A stretch of 64,000 nucleotides of DNA from Thermoanaerobaculia bacterium (lineage in GTDB: Bacteria; Acidobacteriota; Thermoanaerobaculia; Multivoradales; JAHEKO01): assembly GCA_945787635.1 (NCBI GenBank), contig CALZIK010000070.1:1-64000 (forward strand). Reading direction: 5' to 3'. The stretch's first letter is position 1. Every line of letters starts with the position of its first letter. Under the pieces are notes generated by a model that saw only the letters and a list, made by a program, of their open reading frames with translations, was not told the DNA's origin and made no database searches. Shown piece after piece: positions 16,849-26,027 of the stretch. The position numbers were made by a program, and so were the translations under genes.

Positions 16849-17787
16849 CTAGCGCTCCTCTCGGGCGTAGGGCAATCCGAGCGCCGCGGGCGCGCCGATA
16901 CGGCGGCGCATCGAGGCTCTGGATGCCAACACCAGAATCGTAATGGTCAGAACGTAGGGCAGCATCATGAGGAAATAGGTCGGAATCTCGATGCCGACGG
17001 CCTGCACGCGAAGTTGGAGAGCGTCGGCGCCCCCGAAGAGATAGGCGCCGAGCATGGCCCTGGCCGGGTTCCAGGCCGCGAAAATCACCAGGGCTAAGGT
17101 GATCCACCCGCGCCCGCCGCTCATCTGTTCGATCCACATGGTGGTGTAGGCGAGTGAAAGGTAGGCGCCGCCGAGCCCGGCCATGGCGCCTCCGAAGAGC
17201 ACGCAGCCGTAGCGTACCTTGGTTACCGAAACGCCCAGCGAGTCGGCGGTCGCCGGGTTCTCGCCAACCGAGCGAATGGCGAGGCCGAGGTGGGTCTTGT
17301 ACATGACCCACCAGGCGATCGGTACCAGCAGGTAGGAAAGATAGACCATCGCGTCCTGCCGAAACAGCACCTGGCCGAGGATCGGGATGCTCGACAGGCC
17401 CGGAATCGCGATCTGATCGAAACCCGGGCCGACCTGGCCGATCATCGGCTTGCCGAAGAAGCCGCTGATGCCGGTTCCGAGGATGGTGAGGGTCAGGCCG
17501 CTGACGATCTGGTCGGCGCGCAGGGTGATGGTGACGTAGGCATGGATCAACGAGAACAGAGCTCCGGCGATCGCGGCGGCGATAACGCCGACAACCGGGT
17601 TGCCGACGGAATAGCCGACGCTGAAACCGGCGATGGCACCGACCAGCATGAGCCCTTCTAGCCCAACGTTGAGCACTCCCGAGCGTTCGGCGTAGATCTC
17701 GCCGATGCAGACGAACAGGATCGGCGTGCCGGAGCGCACCGCGGCCTGGAGCACGGCCACTACCAGGACGAGCGGGCTAGCCTCCAC
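16849..17787 (-). CDS. Nucleoside ABC transporter permease, NupQ/BmpD-like
   Basis: A 312-residue integral membrane protein with about 8-10 hydrophobic segments, of the BPD_transp_2 type. Landmarks are GTPILFVCIGEIYAERSGVL, NVGLEGLMLVGAI, RSVGENPATADSLGVSVTKV and GGRGWITLALVIFAAWNP. It pairs with the permease encoded just upstream to form the channel of a BMP-type nucleoside importer. The GTG start at 17787 overlaps the upstream gene by 11 bp. Confidence 0.9.
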   Translation of the reverse strand: MEASPLVLVVAVLQAAVRSGTPILFVCIGEIYAERSGVLNVGLEGLMLVGAIAGFSVGYSVGNPVVGVIAAAIAGALFSLIHAYVTITLRADQIVSGLTLTILGTGISGFFGKPMIGQVGPGFDQIAIPGLSSIPILGQVLFRQDAMVYLSYLLVPIAWWVMYKTHLGLAIRSVGENPATADSLGVSVTKVRYGCVLFGGAMAGLGGAYLSLAYTTMWIEQMSGGRGWITLALVIFAAWNPARAMLGAYLFGGADALQLRVQAVGIEIPTYFLMMLPYVLTITILVLASRASMRRRIGAPAALGLPYAREER

Positions 17788-18880
17788 TGAGCGCCGCCTT
17801 CTTGGGTCGTTGGCCGGGCCGGTCGAAGACCAGCCTGTATCGCGAGAGGATGTCGCCGCCGAGGACGAAGAAGAGAATCAAGGCCTGGATGATGAGTACG
17901 ATGTTGACCGGGAGCTTCATCGTGATCTGAACGGTCTCGCCGCCGACGTAGAGGCCGCCCATCAGAATCGAAACCAGAACGACCCCCCAGGGGTTACGGC
18001 GTGCTAGCCAGGCGATGATGATGGCGGTGTAGCCGTAGGGAGCGGCGTGTGGAGAGATGTCCTTGAGCAGCTTGAGCTGGATGCCGCTGACTTCGACCAT
18101 GCCCGCGAGCCCGGCCAGGCCTCCGCTGATCAGCATGACCAGCAGGATGTTACGGCCGGCATTCATCCCGGCGTACTCGGCGGCGTTGGGGTTTCCGCCG
18201 GTCACCGCGATCTCGAAGCCCCAGCGACTCTTCTCTTGAATGAAGTAGAGCGCGACGGCGATGACCAGGGCGAAGACGAATCCCAGGTGCACTCGAGTGC
18301 CGGCCAACCTGAGCAGCTGAGCGCCTTCGGGAAACTGCATGGTCATCGGGAAGCCGAAGCTCACCGGATCCTTCCACGGACCGTAGATGAAGTGAGCCAC
18401 CCAGAGAATCGCGACGTAGTTGAGCAGCAGGGTGGTGATGATCTCGTTGGTGTTGAGCTTGACCTTGAGATAGGCGGGAATCAGCGCCCAGAGGGCGCCG
18501 GCGGCGAAGCCGCCGAGCATCATCGCCGGGATCATCAGCCACGGCGATCCGTCCCAGCCGGTCATCACCACTGCGGTTGCTCCCCACGCGCCCATGTGCA
18601 ACTGCCCTTCGGCACCGATGTTCCAGAAGAGCATCTTGAAGGCGAGCATGACCCCCAGACCGCAGAGAATCAGCGGCGTCGCCTTGACCAGGACCTCGGT
18701 GATGCCGTACGACGTCCCGAAGGCCTCTTTGAGCATTGCGCTGTAGGCGGCCAGCGGATTGGCCCCGGTGCTGAGCAGGAGTACCGCACAGACCACCAGT
18801 GACAGGAGCACCGAGACTACCGGCACGAGATATTCGAGCTTGCGGGATCTCTCGAGTCGCAGTTCCAGGCGCATGGCCAC
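17777..18880 (-). CDS. Nucleoside ABC transporter permease, NupP/BmpC-like
   Basis: A 367-residue integral membrane protein with a short cytoplasmic N-terminus and about 8-10 membrane segments. Family landmarks are VKATPLILCGLGVMLAFK, FWNIGAEGQLHMGAWG, NEIITTLLLNYVAILW and the late GYTAIIIAWLARRNPWG. It is the longer of the two permease subunits of the importer. The ATPase gene ends 4 bp upstream of its start and its own end overlaps the NupQ-like gene, so the three are tightly coupled. Confidence 0.9.
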   Translation of the reverse strand: MAMRLELRLERSRKLEYLVPVVSVLLSLVVCAVLLLSTGANPLAAYSAMLKEAFGTSYGITEVLVKATPLILCGLGVMLAFKMLFWNIGAEGQLHMGAWGATAVVMTGWDGSPWLMIPAMMLGGFAAGALWALIPAYLKVKLNTNEIITTLLLNYVAILWVAHFIYGPWKDPVSFGFPMTMQFPEGAQLLRLAGTRVHLGFVFALVIAVALYFIQEKSRWGFEIAVTGGNPNAAEYAGMNAGRNILLVMLISGGLAGLAGMVEVSGIQLKLLKDISPHAAPYGYTAIIIAWLARRNPWGVVLVSILMGGLYVGGETVQITMKLPVNIVLIIQALILFFVLGGDILSRYRLVFDRPGQRPKKAALSGG

Positions 18881-18883
18881 TCT

Positions 18884-20410
18884 CTAGGCGACCTCCGAGA
18901 GTCGTTGCCCGGCCATCATCAGGCCGAGGCTTTCAATCCGCGCGGTCTCCGCGTCGACGATCCCCATGATCTCGCCGTGGAAGATGACCGCGATGCGGTC
19001 GCTCAGCGACAGGAGCTCCTCGAGGTCTTCCGAGATCAGGACGATTGAGCCGCCCTGGTGGCGATGGTCATTGAGGGTCTTGCGGACGAACTCGGTGGCG
19101 CCGACGTCGAGCCCACGAGTCGCCGACATGACCACCAGAAGGTGGTGCCGGGTCGTCATCTCTCGAGCCAGGATGACTTTTTGCAGATTGCCGCCGGAGA
19201 GCGAGCGAACCGGGGTGGCGTGGCCCGGCGTGCTGATGTTGAACTCCTTGATCAATCGTCGGGCGTAGCCGATGGCGGCGTTGAAGTTGAGCAGTGGGCC
19301 CTTGCCGAATTTCGGCTCCCGGTACCGCCGCAGCACGCTGTTGTGGCTGAGCGACATGTCCCCGACGGTGGCGACTCCATGGCGGTCGGCGGGCACGTAG
19401 CTGACGCCGGCGTCGATGAAGTGTCGAGCTCTCTTACCCCTCATGTCGGCGCCTTGGACGCGCACGGTGCCGGCAGTCGGTCTCTGCAGACCGGTGATCA
19501 CCTGCGCCAGCTCCTGCTGGCCGTTTCCCGCGACCCCGGCCAGGCCCAGAATCTCGCCCGCCGCCACGGAGAAAGTGACTCCCTTGAGCGCCGGAAGCCC
19601 GCGGGTGTTCAGGGCGTCCACGCCCTCGACCTCGAGGACCTGCTCGCCCCGACTCTCCTTTTTCGGGAACGTCGCGAACTTGATCTCGCGGCCAACCATC
19701 AGGTGGGACAGATCCTGAGGATTGGTGTCCTGCACCAGTACGGTCCCTACGTTCTTGCCGCCTCGCAGCACCGTGATCCGGTCCGAGATCGTCATCACCT
19801 CGTCGAGCTTGTGAGAGATAAAGACGATGGAATGGCCCTGTTCACGCATCGATCGCAGGGTGTGGAACAGCTCCTCACTTTCTTGTGGCGTCAGGACCGC
19901 GGTGGGCTCATCGAGCAGCAGGATCTTGGCGCCCCGAAAGAGGATCTTGAGGATCTCGACCCGCTGCTGTTCACCGATCGAGAGCTGCCAGACCAGGGCG
20001 TTCGGGTCCACCTTGACGCCGTACTGCTTGGAGAGGGTCGCCACCCGCGCCTGGGCTTCGTCGAGCTTGACCCGCGAGAAGCCTCGGCCCAATCCGAGGA
20101 CGATGTTCTCGGTAACGGTATGAGTGGGCACAAGCTTGAAGCTCTGGTGGACCATGCCGATGCCCAGATCGATGGCGTCTTTGGGCGTCTTGAGCTGAAC
20201 TGTTCTGCCGAATACCGAGATGCTTCCGGCGTCCGGCCGGTAGATGCCGGTGAGGACGTTCATCAGGGTGCTCTTGCCGGCGCCGTTTTCACCCAGCAGT
20301 GTGTGGATCTCGCCTTCCCGGAGCTCCAGATCGACGCTGTCGTTGGCGATGACACCGGGGAATCGTTTGGTGATTCCCCGAAGCGCCACCGCGATCTTGT
20401 CGTCAGTCAT
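18884..20410 (-). CDS. Nucleoside ABC transporter ATPase with two NBDs, NupO-like
   Basis: A 508-residue protein with two nucleotide-binding domains, as in sugar/nucleoside importers. NBD1 has Walker A GENGAGKST (about residues 40-48), the atypical signature SIGEQQRVEI and Walker B ILLLDEPTAVLT. NBD2 has a degenerate Walker A (GVAGNGQQE), a canonical signature LSGGNLQKV and VVMSATRGLDVGA in place of the usual Walker B region. I chose the ATG at 20410 (MTDDKIAVALRGITKRFPG). It sits between the BMP lipoprotein gene and the two permease genes. Confidence 0.93.
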   Translation of the reverse strand: MTDDKIAVALRGITKRFPGVIANDSVDLELREGEIHTLLGENGAGKSTLMNVLTGIYRPDAGSISVFGRTVQLKTPKDAIDLGIGMVHQSFKLVPTHTVTENIVLGLGRGFSRVKLDEAQARVATLSKQYGVKVDPNALVWQLSIGEQQRVEILKILFRGAKILLLDEPTAVLTPQESEELFHTLRSMREQGHSIVFISHKLDEVMTISDRITVLRGGKNVGTVLVQDTNPQDLSHLMVGREIKFATFPKKESRGEQVLEVEGVDALNTRGLPALKGVTFSVAAGEILGLAGVAGNGQQELAQVITGLQRPTAGTVRVQGADMRGKRARHFIDAGVSYVPADRHGVATVGDMSLSHNSVLRRYREPKFGKGPLLNFNAAIGYARRLIKEFNISTPGHATPVRSLSGGNLQKVILAREMTTRHHLLVVMSATRGLDVGATEFVRKTLNDHRHQGGSIVLISEDLEELLSLSDRIAVIFHGEIMGIVDAETARIESLGLMMAGQRLSEVA

Positions 20411-20490
20411 GGTTTGCTGCTTCTGGCGATGCCCACCTGTAGGATGCAAGTTGCCTGCATCAGGTCTCGGCTCTGTTCTATCGGGCGTGC

Positions 20491-21630
20491 CTATTTCGGT
20501 ATCGTGCCCACGACCCCTTCGACGAGCTTCGTCATGCCGAGCATGTCGCCGTCCGACATGACCTCGCCTTCGGGAACCCATAGCTCGCCGGCCTGGTTGT
20601 TGATGGGGCCGGTGAAGACGTCCCACGCGCCGGAGACGATCGCCGCCTTCTTGGCCTCGACCAAATCGCGCACGTCTTGGGGCACCAGGTCACTGTAGGG
20701 GGACAAACCGACCACTCCGTCGGCGAGCCCGCCCCAATACTGCGACGAGGTCCAGGTGCCGGTGTGCACCTGCTCGACCACCTTGTTGTAAACCACTTCC
20801 CAGTGCCAGATCGGAGCGGTCAGGTGGGCCGCCGGAGCGAAGCTGGACATGTCGGAGTTGTAGCCGATGCTGTAGCGGCCTCGCTTTTCCGCGGCCTGTT
20901 GAGGCGCCGGGGTGTCCTGATGCTGAGCGATCACGTCGGCGCCGACGTCGAGGAGGCTCTCGGCCGCCTCCCGTTCCTTGGCCGGGTCATACCAGGTCTG
21001 GGTCCAGACCACGTGCACTTTGATCTTGGGGTTGACCGACTGCGCGCCGAGCGCAAAGGCGTTGAGGCCGCGGATCACCTCGGGAATCGGATGCGCCGCG
21101 ACGTAACCGAGAACGTTCGACTTCGACATCTTCGCGGCGATCATTCCGGTCAAGTAGCGCGGTTGGTACATGCGACCGAAATAAGTGCCGACGTTGGGTG
21201 CGGTCTTGAATCCGGAGCAGTGCATGAAGGTGACGTCGGGGCTTGTAGCAGCCACGTTGATGGTGGGATCCATGTAGCCGAAGCTGGTGGTGAAAATCAG
21301 GTTGTAGCCGTCGCGAACGTATTGGTTGAGTGTCCGCTCGGCTTCGGCGCCCTCGGGAACCGCCTCGGTGTAGGCGGTCTCGACATAGGGCAGCTCATCA
21401 ACCACGAGACGCGCCTTGTCGTGGGCGAGGGTCCAGCCGGCGTCGCCGACCGGGCTCACATAGATGAAGGCCGCCTTGACCGGAACGCCGTTTCCGGGGG
21501 CCGCTTCCATGGCCGCCTCCGGAGCCACGGCTTTTTCGCCGCCGCCGCAGGCCTGCAGGAACAAGCCTCCGGCCAGAGCGAAGACTGCAATCAGCAAGGT
21601 GGAGCGGTGATTCGTGATCCGAAGTTTCAT
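20491..21630 (-). CDS. BMP-family nucleoside-binding lipoprotein
   Basis: A 379-residue lipoprotein: basic N-terminus, hydrophobic core and lipobox LQAC, then GGGEKA. The mature part is a PnrA/BMP-type periplasmic binding protein (VKAAFIYVSPVGDAGWTLAH, then VRDGYNLIFTTSFGYMDPTI and GMIAAKMSKSNVLGYVAAHP). It delivers nucleosides to the ABC permease encoded downstream. The ATG at 21630 has AAGGAA upstream. The gap to the preceding NCS2 permease gene is 53 bp, so the unit probably begins with that permease. A diverged paralogue lies at 24922-25983. Confidence 0.92.
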   Translation of the reverse strand: MKLRITNHRSTLLIAVFALAGGLFLQACGGGEKAVAPEAAMEAAPGNGVPVKAAFIYVSPVGDAGWTLAHDKARLVVDELPYVETAYTEAVPEGAEAERTLNQYVRDGYNLIFTTSFGYMDPTINVAATSPDVTFMHCSGFKTAPNVGTYFGRMYQPRYLTGMIAAKMSKSNVLGYVAAHPIPEVIRGLNAFALGAQSVNPKIKVHVVWTQTWYDPAKEREAAESLLDVGADVIAQHQDTPAPQQAAEKRGRYSIGYNSDMSSFAPAAHLTAPIWHWEVVYNKVVEQVHTGTWTSSQYWGGLADGVVGLSPYSDLVPQDVRDLVEAKKAAIVSGAWDVFTGPINNQAGELWVPEGEVMSDGDMLGMTKLVEGVVGTIPK

Positions 21631-21683
21631 CCGATGGTTCCTTTCTAGGTCGATGCGTTTCCGTGGCGGGGAAGAAAAGATTC

Positions 21684-23192
21684 TCATCTTTCGCCGACCC
21701 CGAGGTCGCCGGCTTCGGGCACCAGCAGGCTGGGTCCGAGCCCTCTCTCCTCGGGCGAACCGGGGATCAGATTGTCGAGCAGAATGCCGCAAATCGCGGC
21801 CACGGCCATGCCCGTGGATCCGATCGAGCCGACGATTCCGCCGAGGGTGGCGGGCATCGAAGCCATCAAGCCTTCGACCGTCGGCACGTACAACGCGAGC
21901 GTCTGGCCGGGACCGAGCACTTCGGCGCTCGCCCGGGCGGCGAAATACGCCGGGACCGAAAGACCCATGAACAGCGAAAAGCCGGAGATAAAGAGGTTGC
22001 GATCACTGGACAGGTCCGCCTTGGCCAGCTGCTGGATGCCGATCGCCGAGATCAGGCCGAACAGGGCGCAGTAGAGCCCGCCGACGACGGGCCCGGGGAT
22101 CGCCGCCGCAAAGCCTCCGAACTTGCCGAAGATGCCGAGGAGTACGAGGATGATCCCGCCGACCTGGACCACCCACCTGGAGCCGACCTTGGTCAGCCCG
22201 ATGAGGCCGATGTTCTCCGAGTACGAGGTCGAGGCGAAGCCGCCGAAGACGCCGGTGAGGAAGCAGCCGATGCCTTCCGAGCCGATTCCGCGGTTGAGCT
22301 GCTTGGCCGTGGGGTCTCCGCCTCCGGACATGTAGGACACCGCGTGGTAGTCGCCGACCGACTCGATCATCGACGCGAGATAGCCCGCCAGAATGGCGAG
22401 GAAGAAACCCAGGTGGAACTTGGGAGCGCCCCACGGAAAGATGAGCTCGCGAGGATCGAGCCGAATCCACTGCGAATCGCCCACCGCCGCCAGGCTGACG
22501 TGAGAGGGATGACCTTGCGGGAACACCCCCATCTTGGACAGGAGGTAGCACAGCAGCGTCACTCCGAGCACGGCGGTGAGGATCGGGAAAAGCCGGAAGT
22601 ATCGTTTGGTGCGCGACAAGACGAGGGAGAAGATGATGATCAGCAGGATCGTCAGGCCTCCGATCGGCCAGTGAGTGCCGGCCTTGGGCGCACCGTGCAT
22701 GAAGAGCGCGAGGCCGATCAGCATGATGACCGGCCCGATCACGACCGGTGACAGCGCCTTTCGCAAGAACCCGACCAGGCCGCTGAAGCCGATTGTGATC
22801 TCGACCAAAGCTCCGAGGATGATGGCCCCAGCGATGTAGCGCATGGCCAGAGGGCCGGCTGGGACGCCCAGAGCCGTGGCCTCCGCGGCGGTCTCTCCGA
22901 TGATGTAGAAGAACGCCCCGAGGAACGAGAACGACACGCCCTGGACGATCGGCAGGCGAGTGCCGATGGTGGTTTGCAGCAGTGTGGCCAGGCCCGAGCA
23001 CAGCATCACCGCCGAGATCAGGCGGGCGATCTCCCCCGGAGACATTCCCAGAATCGGGCCGAAGAGCAGGGGCACGCTCACCGTGGCGCCGAACATGGTC
23101 AGGACATGTTGTGCTCCGAGCACCAGCGTCTTGGGCAGCTCGGGGCGATCATCCAATCCGTAGATTGGCTGGTGCTCCGTCGGGTCAGGCAT
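21684..23192 (-). CDS. NCS2/NAT-family nucleobase permease
   Basis: A 503-residue membrane protein with about 12-14 segments. The NAT signature [QEP]NxGxxxxT[RKG] appears as ENIGLIGLTK, and the conserved QGVSFSFLG segment is present. Other landmarks are VGDYHAVSYMSGGGDPT and GPVVGGLYCALFGLISAIG. Such proteins import xanthine, urate or uracil by ion symport; substrate choice cannot be read by eye. The ATG at 23192 has GGGGAGGA upstream; longer in-frame starts extend into the region shared with the divergent gene and were rejected. It appears to be the first gene of the leftward uptake operon. Confidence 0.9.
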   Translation of the reverse strand: MPDPTEHQPIYGLDDRPELPKTLVLGAQHVLTMFGATVSVPLLFGPILGMSPGEIARLISAVMLCSGLATLLQTTIGTRLPIVQGVSFSFLGAFFYIIGETAAEATALGVPAGPLAMRYIAGAIILGALVEITIGFSGLVGFLRKALSPVVIGPVIMLIGLALFMHGAPKAGTHWPIGGLTILLIIIFSLVLSRTKRYFRLFPILTAVLGVTLLCYLLSKMGVFPQGHPSHVSLAAVGDSQWIRLDPRELIFPWGAPKFHLGFFLAILAGYLASMIESVGDYHAVSYMSGGGDPTAKQLNRGIGSEGIGCFLTGVFGGFASTSYSENIGLIGLTKVGSRWVVQVGGIILVLLGIFGKFGGFAAAIPGPVVGGLYCALFGLISAIGIQQLAKADLSSDRNLFISGFSLFMGLSVPAYFAARASAEVLGPGQTLALYVPTVEGLMASMPATLGGIVGSIGSTGMAVAAICGILLDNLIPGSPEERGLGPSLLVPEAGDLGVGER

Positions 23193-23406
23193 ATGGCTTC
23201 CTCCCCAGGGTAGGAATCCGCCGCGACGCCACTGGAGCTCGGGCTCGTCCCGCGGTCCAGCCCGCGGCGCAAACTGTGAAGACCGAGCGAGTCTACACCA
23301 CGCGCCAGCGCCCGGTGAGAGCTCTTCGGGACGAGTCGATTTCGGCCGTGAGGCTCCTCCAGTCGTCTCGCATTCTCCCCATCGAAGCGAGTAGCATGGA
23401 GGCGCA

Positions 23407-24723
23407 ATGCGCGCCCGGCCCCTGAGCCGAATCTGGGAATCCATCGCCGACCGCGGGCGTGAGATCCTGCTCGCGCGCCGCGGCGAGCGGCACCGCCGCG
23501 ACCTCGATCAGCTTTGCGCGGATCTGCTCGCCGAGCCGGGCGAGGCGGCGGCGATGGCTCTAGCTCGCGAGCTGGTCGGTCGCTACGAGGCGATGTCTGG
23601 AGATGAGAGGCGGAGCTTTTTCGCTTTGCTCGGAGAGGGGTTCTCTCCGGATGTCGACCAGGTGAATCGCGCCGCCGAGAGCTACCGCGCCGCTCCCGGT
23701 TCCGAGACTCTCCTCGGGCTCAGCCAGGCGGTCGAGCCGCCGCGGCAGGAGCTCATCCGGCGCCTCAACATGGCGCCACACGGGACCGCCGCGATCGTGG
23801 CGATGCGCGGGGATCTCCTGCGGCTGCTACCGGCGCACCCGGAGCTCGAGCCGGTGGATGTGGATTTCGAGCACATCCTGCGCTCCTGGTTCAATCGGGG
23901 CTTTCTGGAGCTTCACAGGATCGATTGGAAAACGCCGGCGTTGGTGCTGGAGAAACTCTTCGAGTACGAGGCGGTGCATGAGATCCGCGGTTGGGAGGAT
24001 ATGCGGCGACGCCTCGAAGCCGATCGCCGATGCTTCGCTTTCTTTCACCCGGCGCTGCCCGACGAGCCTCTGATCTTTGTCGAGATCGCCTTGCTCGAGA
24101 GTCTGGCGGGCGCGATCCAGCCGTTGCTCGATACCGACAGCCCGACCGGCGATCCGGAGCGGGCGAGGACAGCGGTGTTTTATTCGATCAGCAATTGCCA
24201 AAAGGGCCTGCGCGGGATCTCCTTCGGGAGTTTTCTCATCAAGCAAGTGGTGACCGAGCTTGCCGAGGAGTTGCCGAGGCTCAAGACCTTCGCGACGTTG
24301 TCACCGGTGCCGGCTCTGCGAACGTGGTTGGCTGTCGAGCTCGCGGGTGAAGGCCACGGCTGGAGCTCGGAAGAGGTGGAGCTACTGCGGGCTCTCGATA
24401 CCACCGGCTGGCGCCGGAATCCGGTTGCGGCCGAGCCCTTCGAGGAGGTGCTGGTGCGGGCCTGCGCTCGCTATCTGCTGGCGGCGAAGACCGGTCGCGA
24501 GCCACTCGATCCGGTGGCGCGTTTTCACCTCGGCAACGGGGCCAGCATCGAGCGCATCAACTGGCTCGCGAACCCCTCGCCGAAGGGGCTCGAGCAGTCG
24601 GCCGGAATCATGGTGAACTACGCCTATCGGCTAAGGCAAATCGAGCGCAATCACGAGGCCTACGTCAGCCGCGGTCGGGTAGTCGCGTCGGCCGCGGTGC
24701 GTGTCCTCCTGCGCCGAAAGTAG
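23407..24723 (+). CDS. Malonyl-CoA decarboxylase
   Basis: A 438-residue protein with the complete malonyl-CoA decarboxylase pattern: an N-terminal helical domain (RRDLDQLCADLLAEPGEAAA), then YSISNCQKGLRGISFGSFL with the conserved Ser, ARFHLGNGA with the conserved His, and NWLANPSPKGLEQSAGIMVN. It converts malonyl-CoA to acetyl-CoA and CO2. It starts 215 bp from the divergent NCS2 gene and is followed by a second nucleoside importer. It has no obvious link to nucleotide metabolism; malonate-semialdehyde or malonyl-CoA could arise from pyrimidine breakdown, but that is speculation. Confidence 0.93.
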   Translation: MRARPLSRIWESIADRGREILLARRGERHRRDLDQLCADLLAEPGEAAAMALARELVGRYEAMSGDERRSFFALLGEGFSPDVDQVNRAAESYRAAPGSETLLGLSQAVEPPRQELIRRLNMAPHGTAAIVAMRGDLLRLLPAHPELEPVDVDFEHILRSWFNRGFLELHRIDWKTPALVLEKLFEYEAVHEIRGWEDMRRRLEADRRCFAFFHPALPDEPLIFVEIALLESLAGAIQPLLDTDSPTGDPERARTAVFYSISNCQKGLRGISFGSFLIKQVVTELAEELPRLKTFATLSPVPALRTWLAVELAGEGHGWSSEEVELLRALDTTGWRRNPVAAEPFEEVLVRACARYLLAAKTGREPLDPVARFHLGNGASIERINWLANPSPKGLEQSAGIMVNYAYRLRQIERNHEAYVSRGRVVASAAVRVLLRRK

Positions 24724-24921
24724 CCCGGCGGTCCTCGTTCGGATTGGTCCGGGCAGGAGTCGGGGTCTGTGTCTGTCGCTCCTGCTAGACTGCGACTCAG
24801 CAAGGCCAGCTTGACGTTGTTCGAAGGGTCCGCGCGCGGTGCGCGGACCAGCCGAGCGCGTGCCTTCACAAATCCCGGTCCACGAACCGCAACCGGCCCG
24901 AGAGCCACGAGGAGAGCCATC

Positions 24922-25983
24922 ATGATTCGGATGAGCGCACAGCTACTGAGCCCCAAACGACGTTTCGCCGGAGTCTGCTGCTTGATCCTGCTCGGGACTC
25001 TGGCGCTGGGCTGCGGCTCCGCCGAGGACGCGACCACACAGGCGTCCGGTGCCGGAGATGTGGCCATGAAGACCGGTGGGCTGAGGGTCGCGGCGGTCTT
25101 CGAGACCCCGATCGAAGAGCCCTGGGTCAACCAGATCCACGTCGCGCTGGTCAGGGCCCAGGAGGAGTTGGGCATCGAGTACACCTGGTCGGAGAGCGTC
25201 AAGGCGGCAGACTTCGCTCGCGTGATGCGTGAGTACGCCGAAGGTGGCTACCAGCTGATCATGGGCGACGCGTTCGGTGCCGAGCGCATCGCGCGCCGTA
25301 CGGCGGCGGCCTATCCGGATACCGCCTTCGTGTTTGGTTCCGGCATCGGTCCGGCGGAGCCCAACTTCGGCGTGTTCGACAACTGGATACACGAGCCGGC
25401 CTACCTCTCGGGCATGATCGCCGGCAAGGTGACCAAGACCAACACCATCGGCATCGTGGCCGCAATGCCGATTCCCGAGGTCAACCGAATCTCCAACGCC
25501 TTCCTGGCCGGAGCCCGCGAGGTCAATCCGGGGGTCAAGTCGAAGGTGTCCTTCATCGGGTCGTTCTTCGACCCCCCCAAGGCCAAGGAAGCGGCTCTGG
25601 CGCAGATCGAAGCCGGCGCGGACGTGCTCTTCGCCGAGCGCTTCGGAGTCGTCGAGGCGTGCGTGGAGAAAGGCGCGCTCGCCATCTCCAACATGTCCGA
25701 TCAGAGTGAGCTCGGGCCCGACCACGTGATCACCGGCCCGGTCTGGGATATGTGGCCGACGGTGCAACAGGCGGTCAAGCTGGTCGAGGCCGGGGTCTTT
25801 ACCGCCCAGGACTTCGGTAGTTTCTCCTTCATGGCCAAGGGCGGCTCCTATCTGGCGCCCTATCATGTCTGGGAAGACAGGCTTCCCACCGAGGTCAAGG
25901 AGATGGTCGCGACGAGAGCCGAGGAGATCATCGCCGGGACGTTTCGGGTCGACGTCGACGAGGGCACCCCGAAGTCCGACTGA
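24922..25983 (+). CDS. Second BMP-family nucleoside-binding lipoprotein
   Basis: A 353-residue lipoprotein with signal peptide and lipobox LALGC, then the BMP-type fold (LRVAAVFETPIEEPWVNQIH, YAEGGYQLIMGDAFGAERIA, GMIAGKVTKTNTIGIVAAMP). It is clearly paralogous to the one at 20491-21630 but diverged. The ATG at 24922 has GAGGAGAG upstream, better than earlier in-frame starts. The upstream gap of nearly 200 bp contains a 9-bp inverted repeat (24827-24835/24841-24849). It heads a rightward importer operon ending in cytosine deaminase, so its ligand may be a pyrimidine nucleoside or base. Confidence 0.92.
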   Translation: MIRMSAQLLSPKRRFAGVCCLILLGTLALGCGSAEDATTQASGAGDVAMKTGGLRVAAVFETPIEEPWVNQIHVALVRAQEELGIEYTWSESVKAADFARVMREYAEGGYQLIMGDAFGAERIARRTAAAYPDTAFVFGSGIGPAEPNFGVFDNWIHEPAYLSGMIAGKVTKTNTIGIVAAMPIPEVNRISNAFLAGAREVNPGVKSKVSFIGSFFDPPKAKEAALAQIEAGADVLFAERFGVVEACVEKGALAISNMSDQSELGPDHVITGPVWDMWPTVQQAVKLVEAGVFTAQDFGSFSFMAKGGSYLAPYHVWEDRLPTEVKEMVATRAEEIIAGTFRVDVDEGTPKSD

Positions 25984-26027
25984 CGCGGGCCAGCCTTGTC
26001 ATTCCGTCCCGGCGAAGACGAAGCCAG

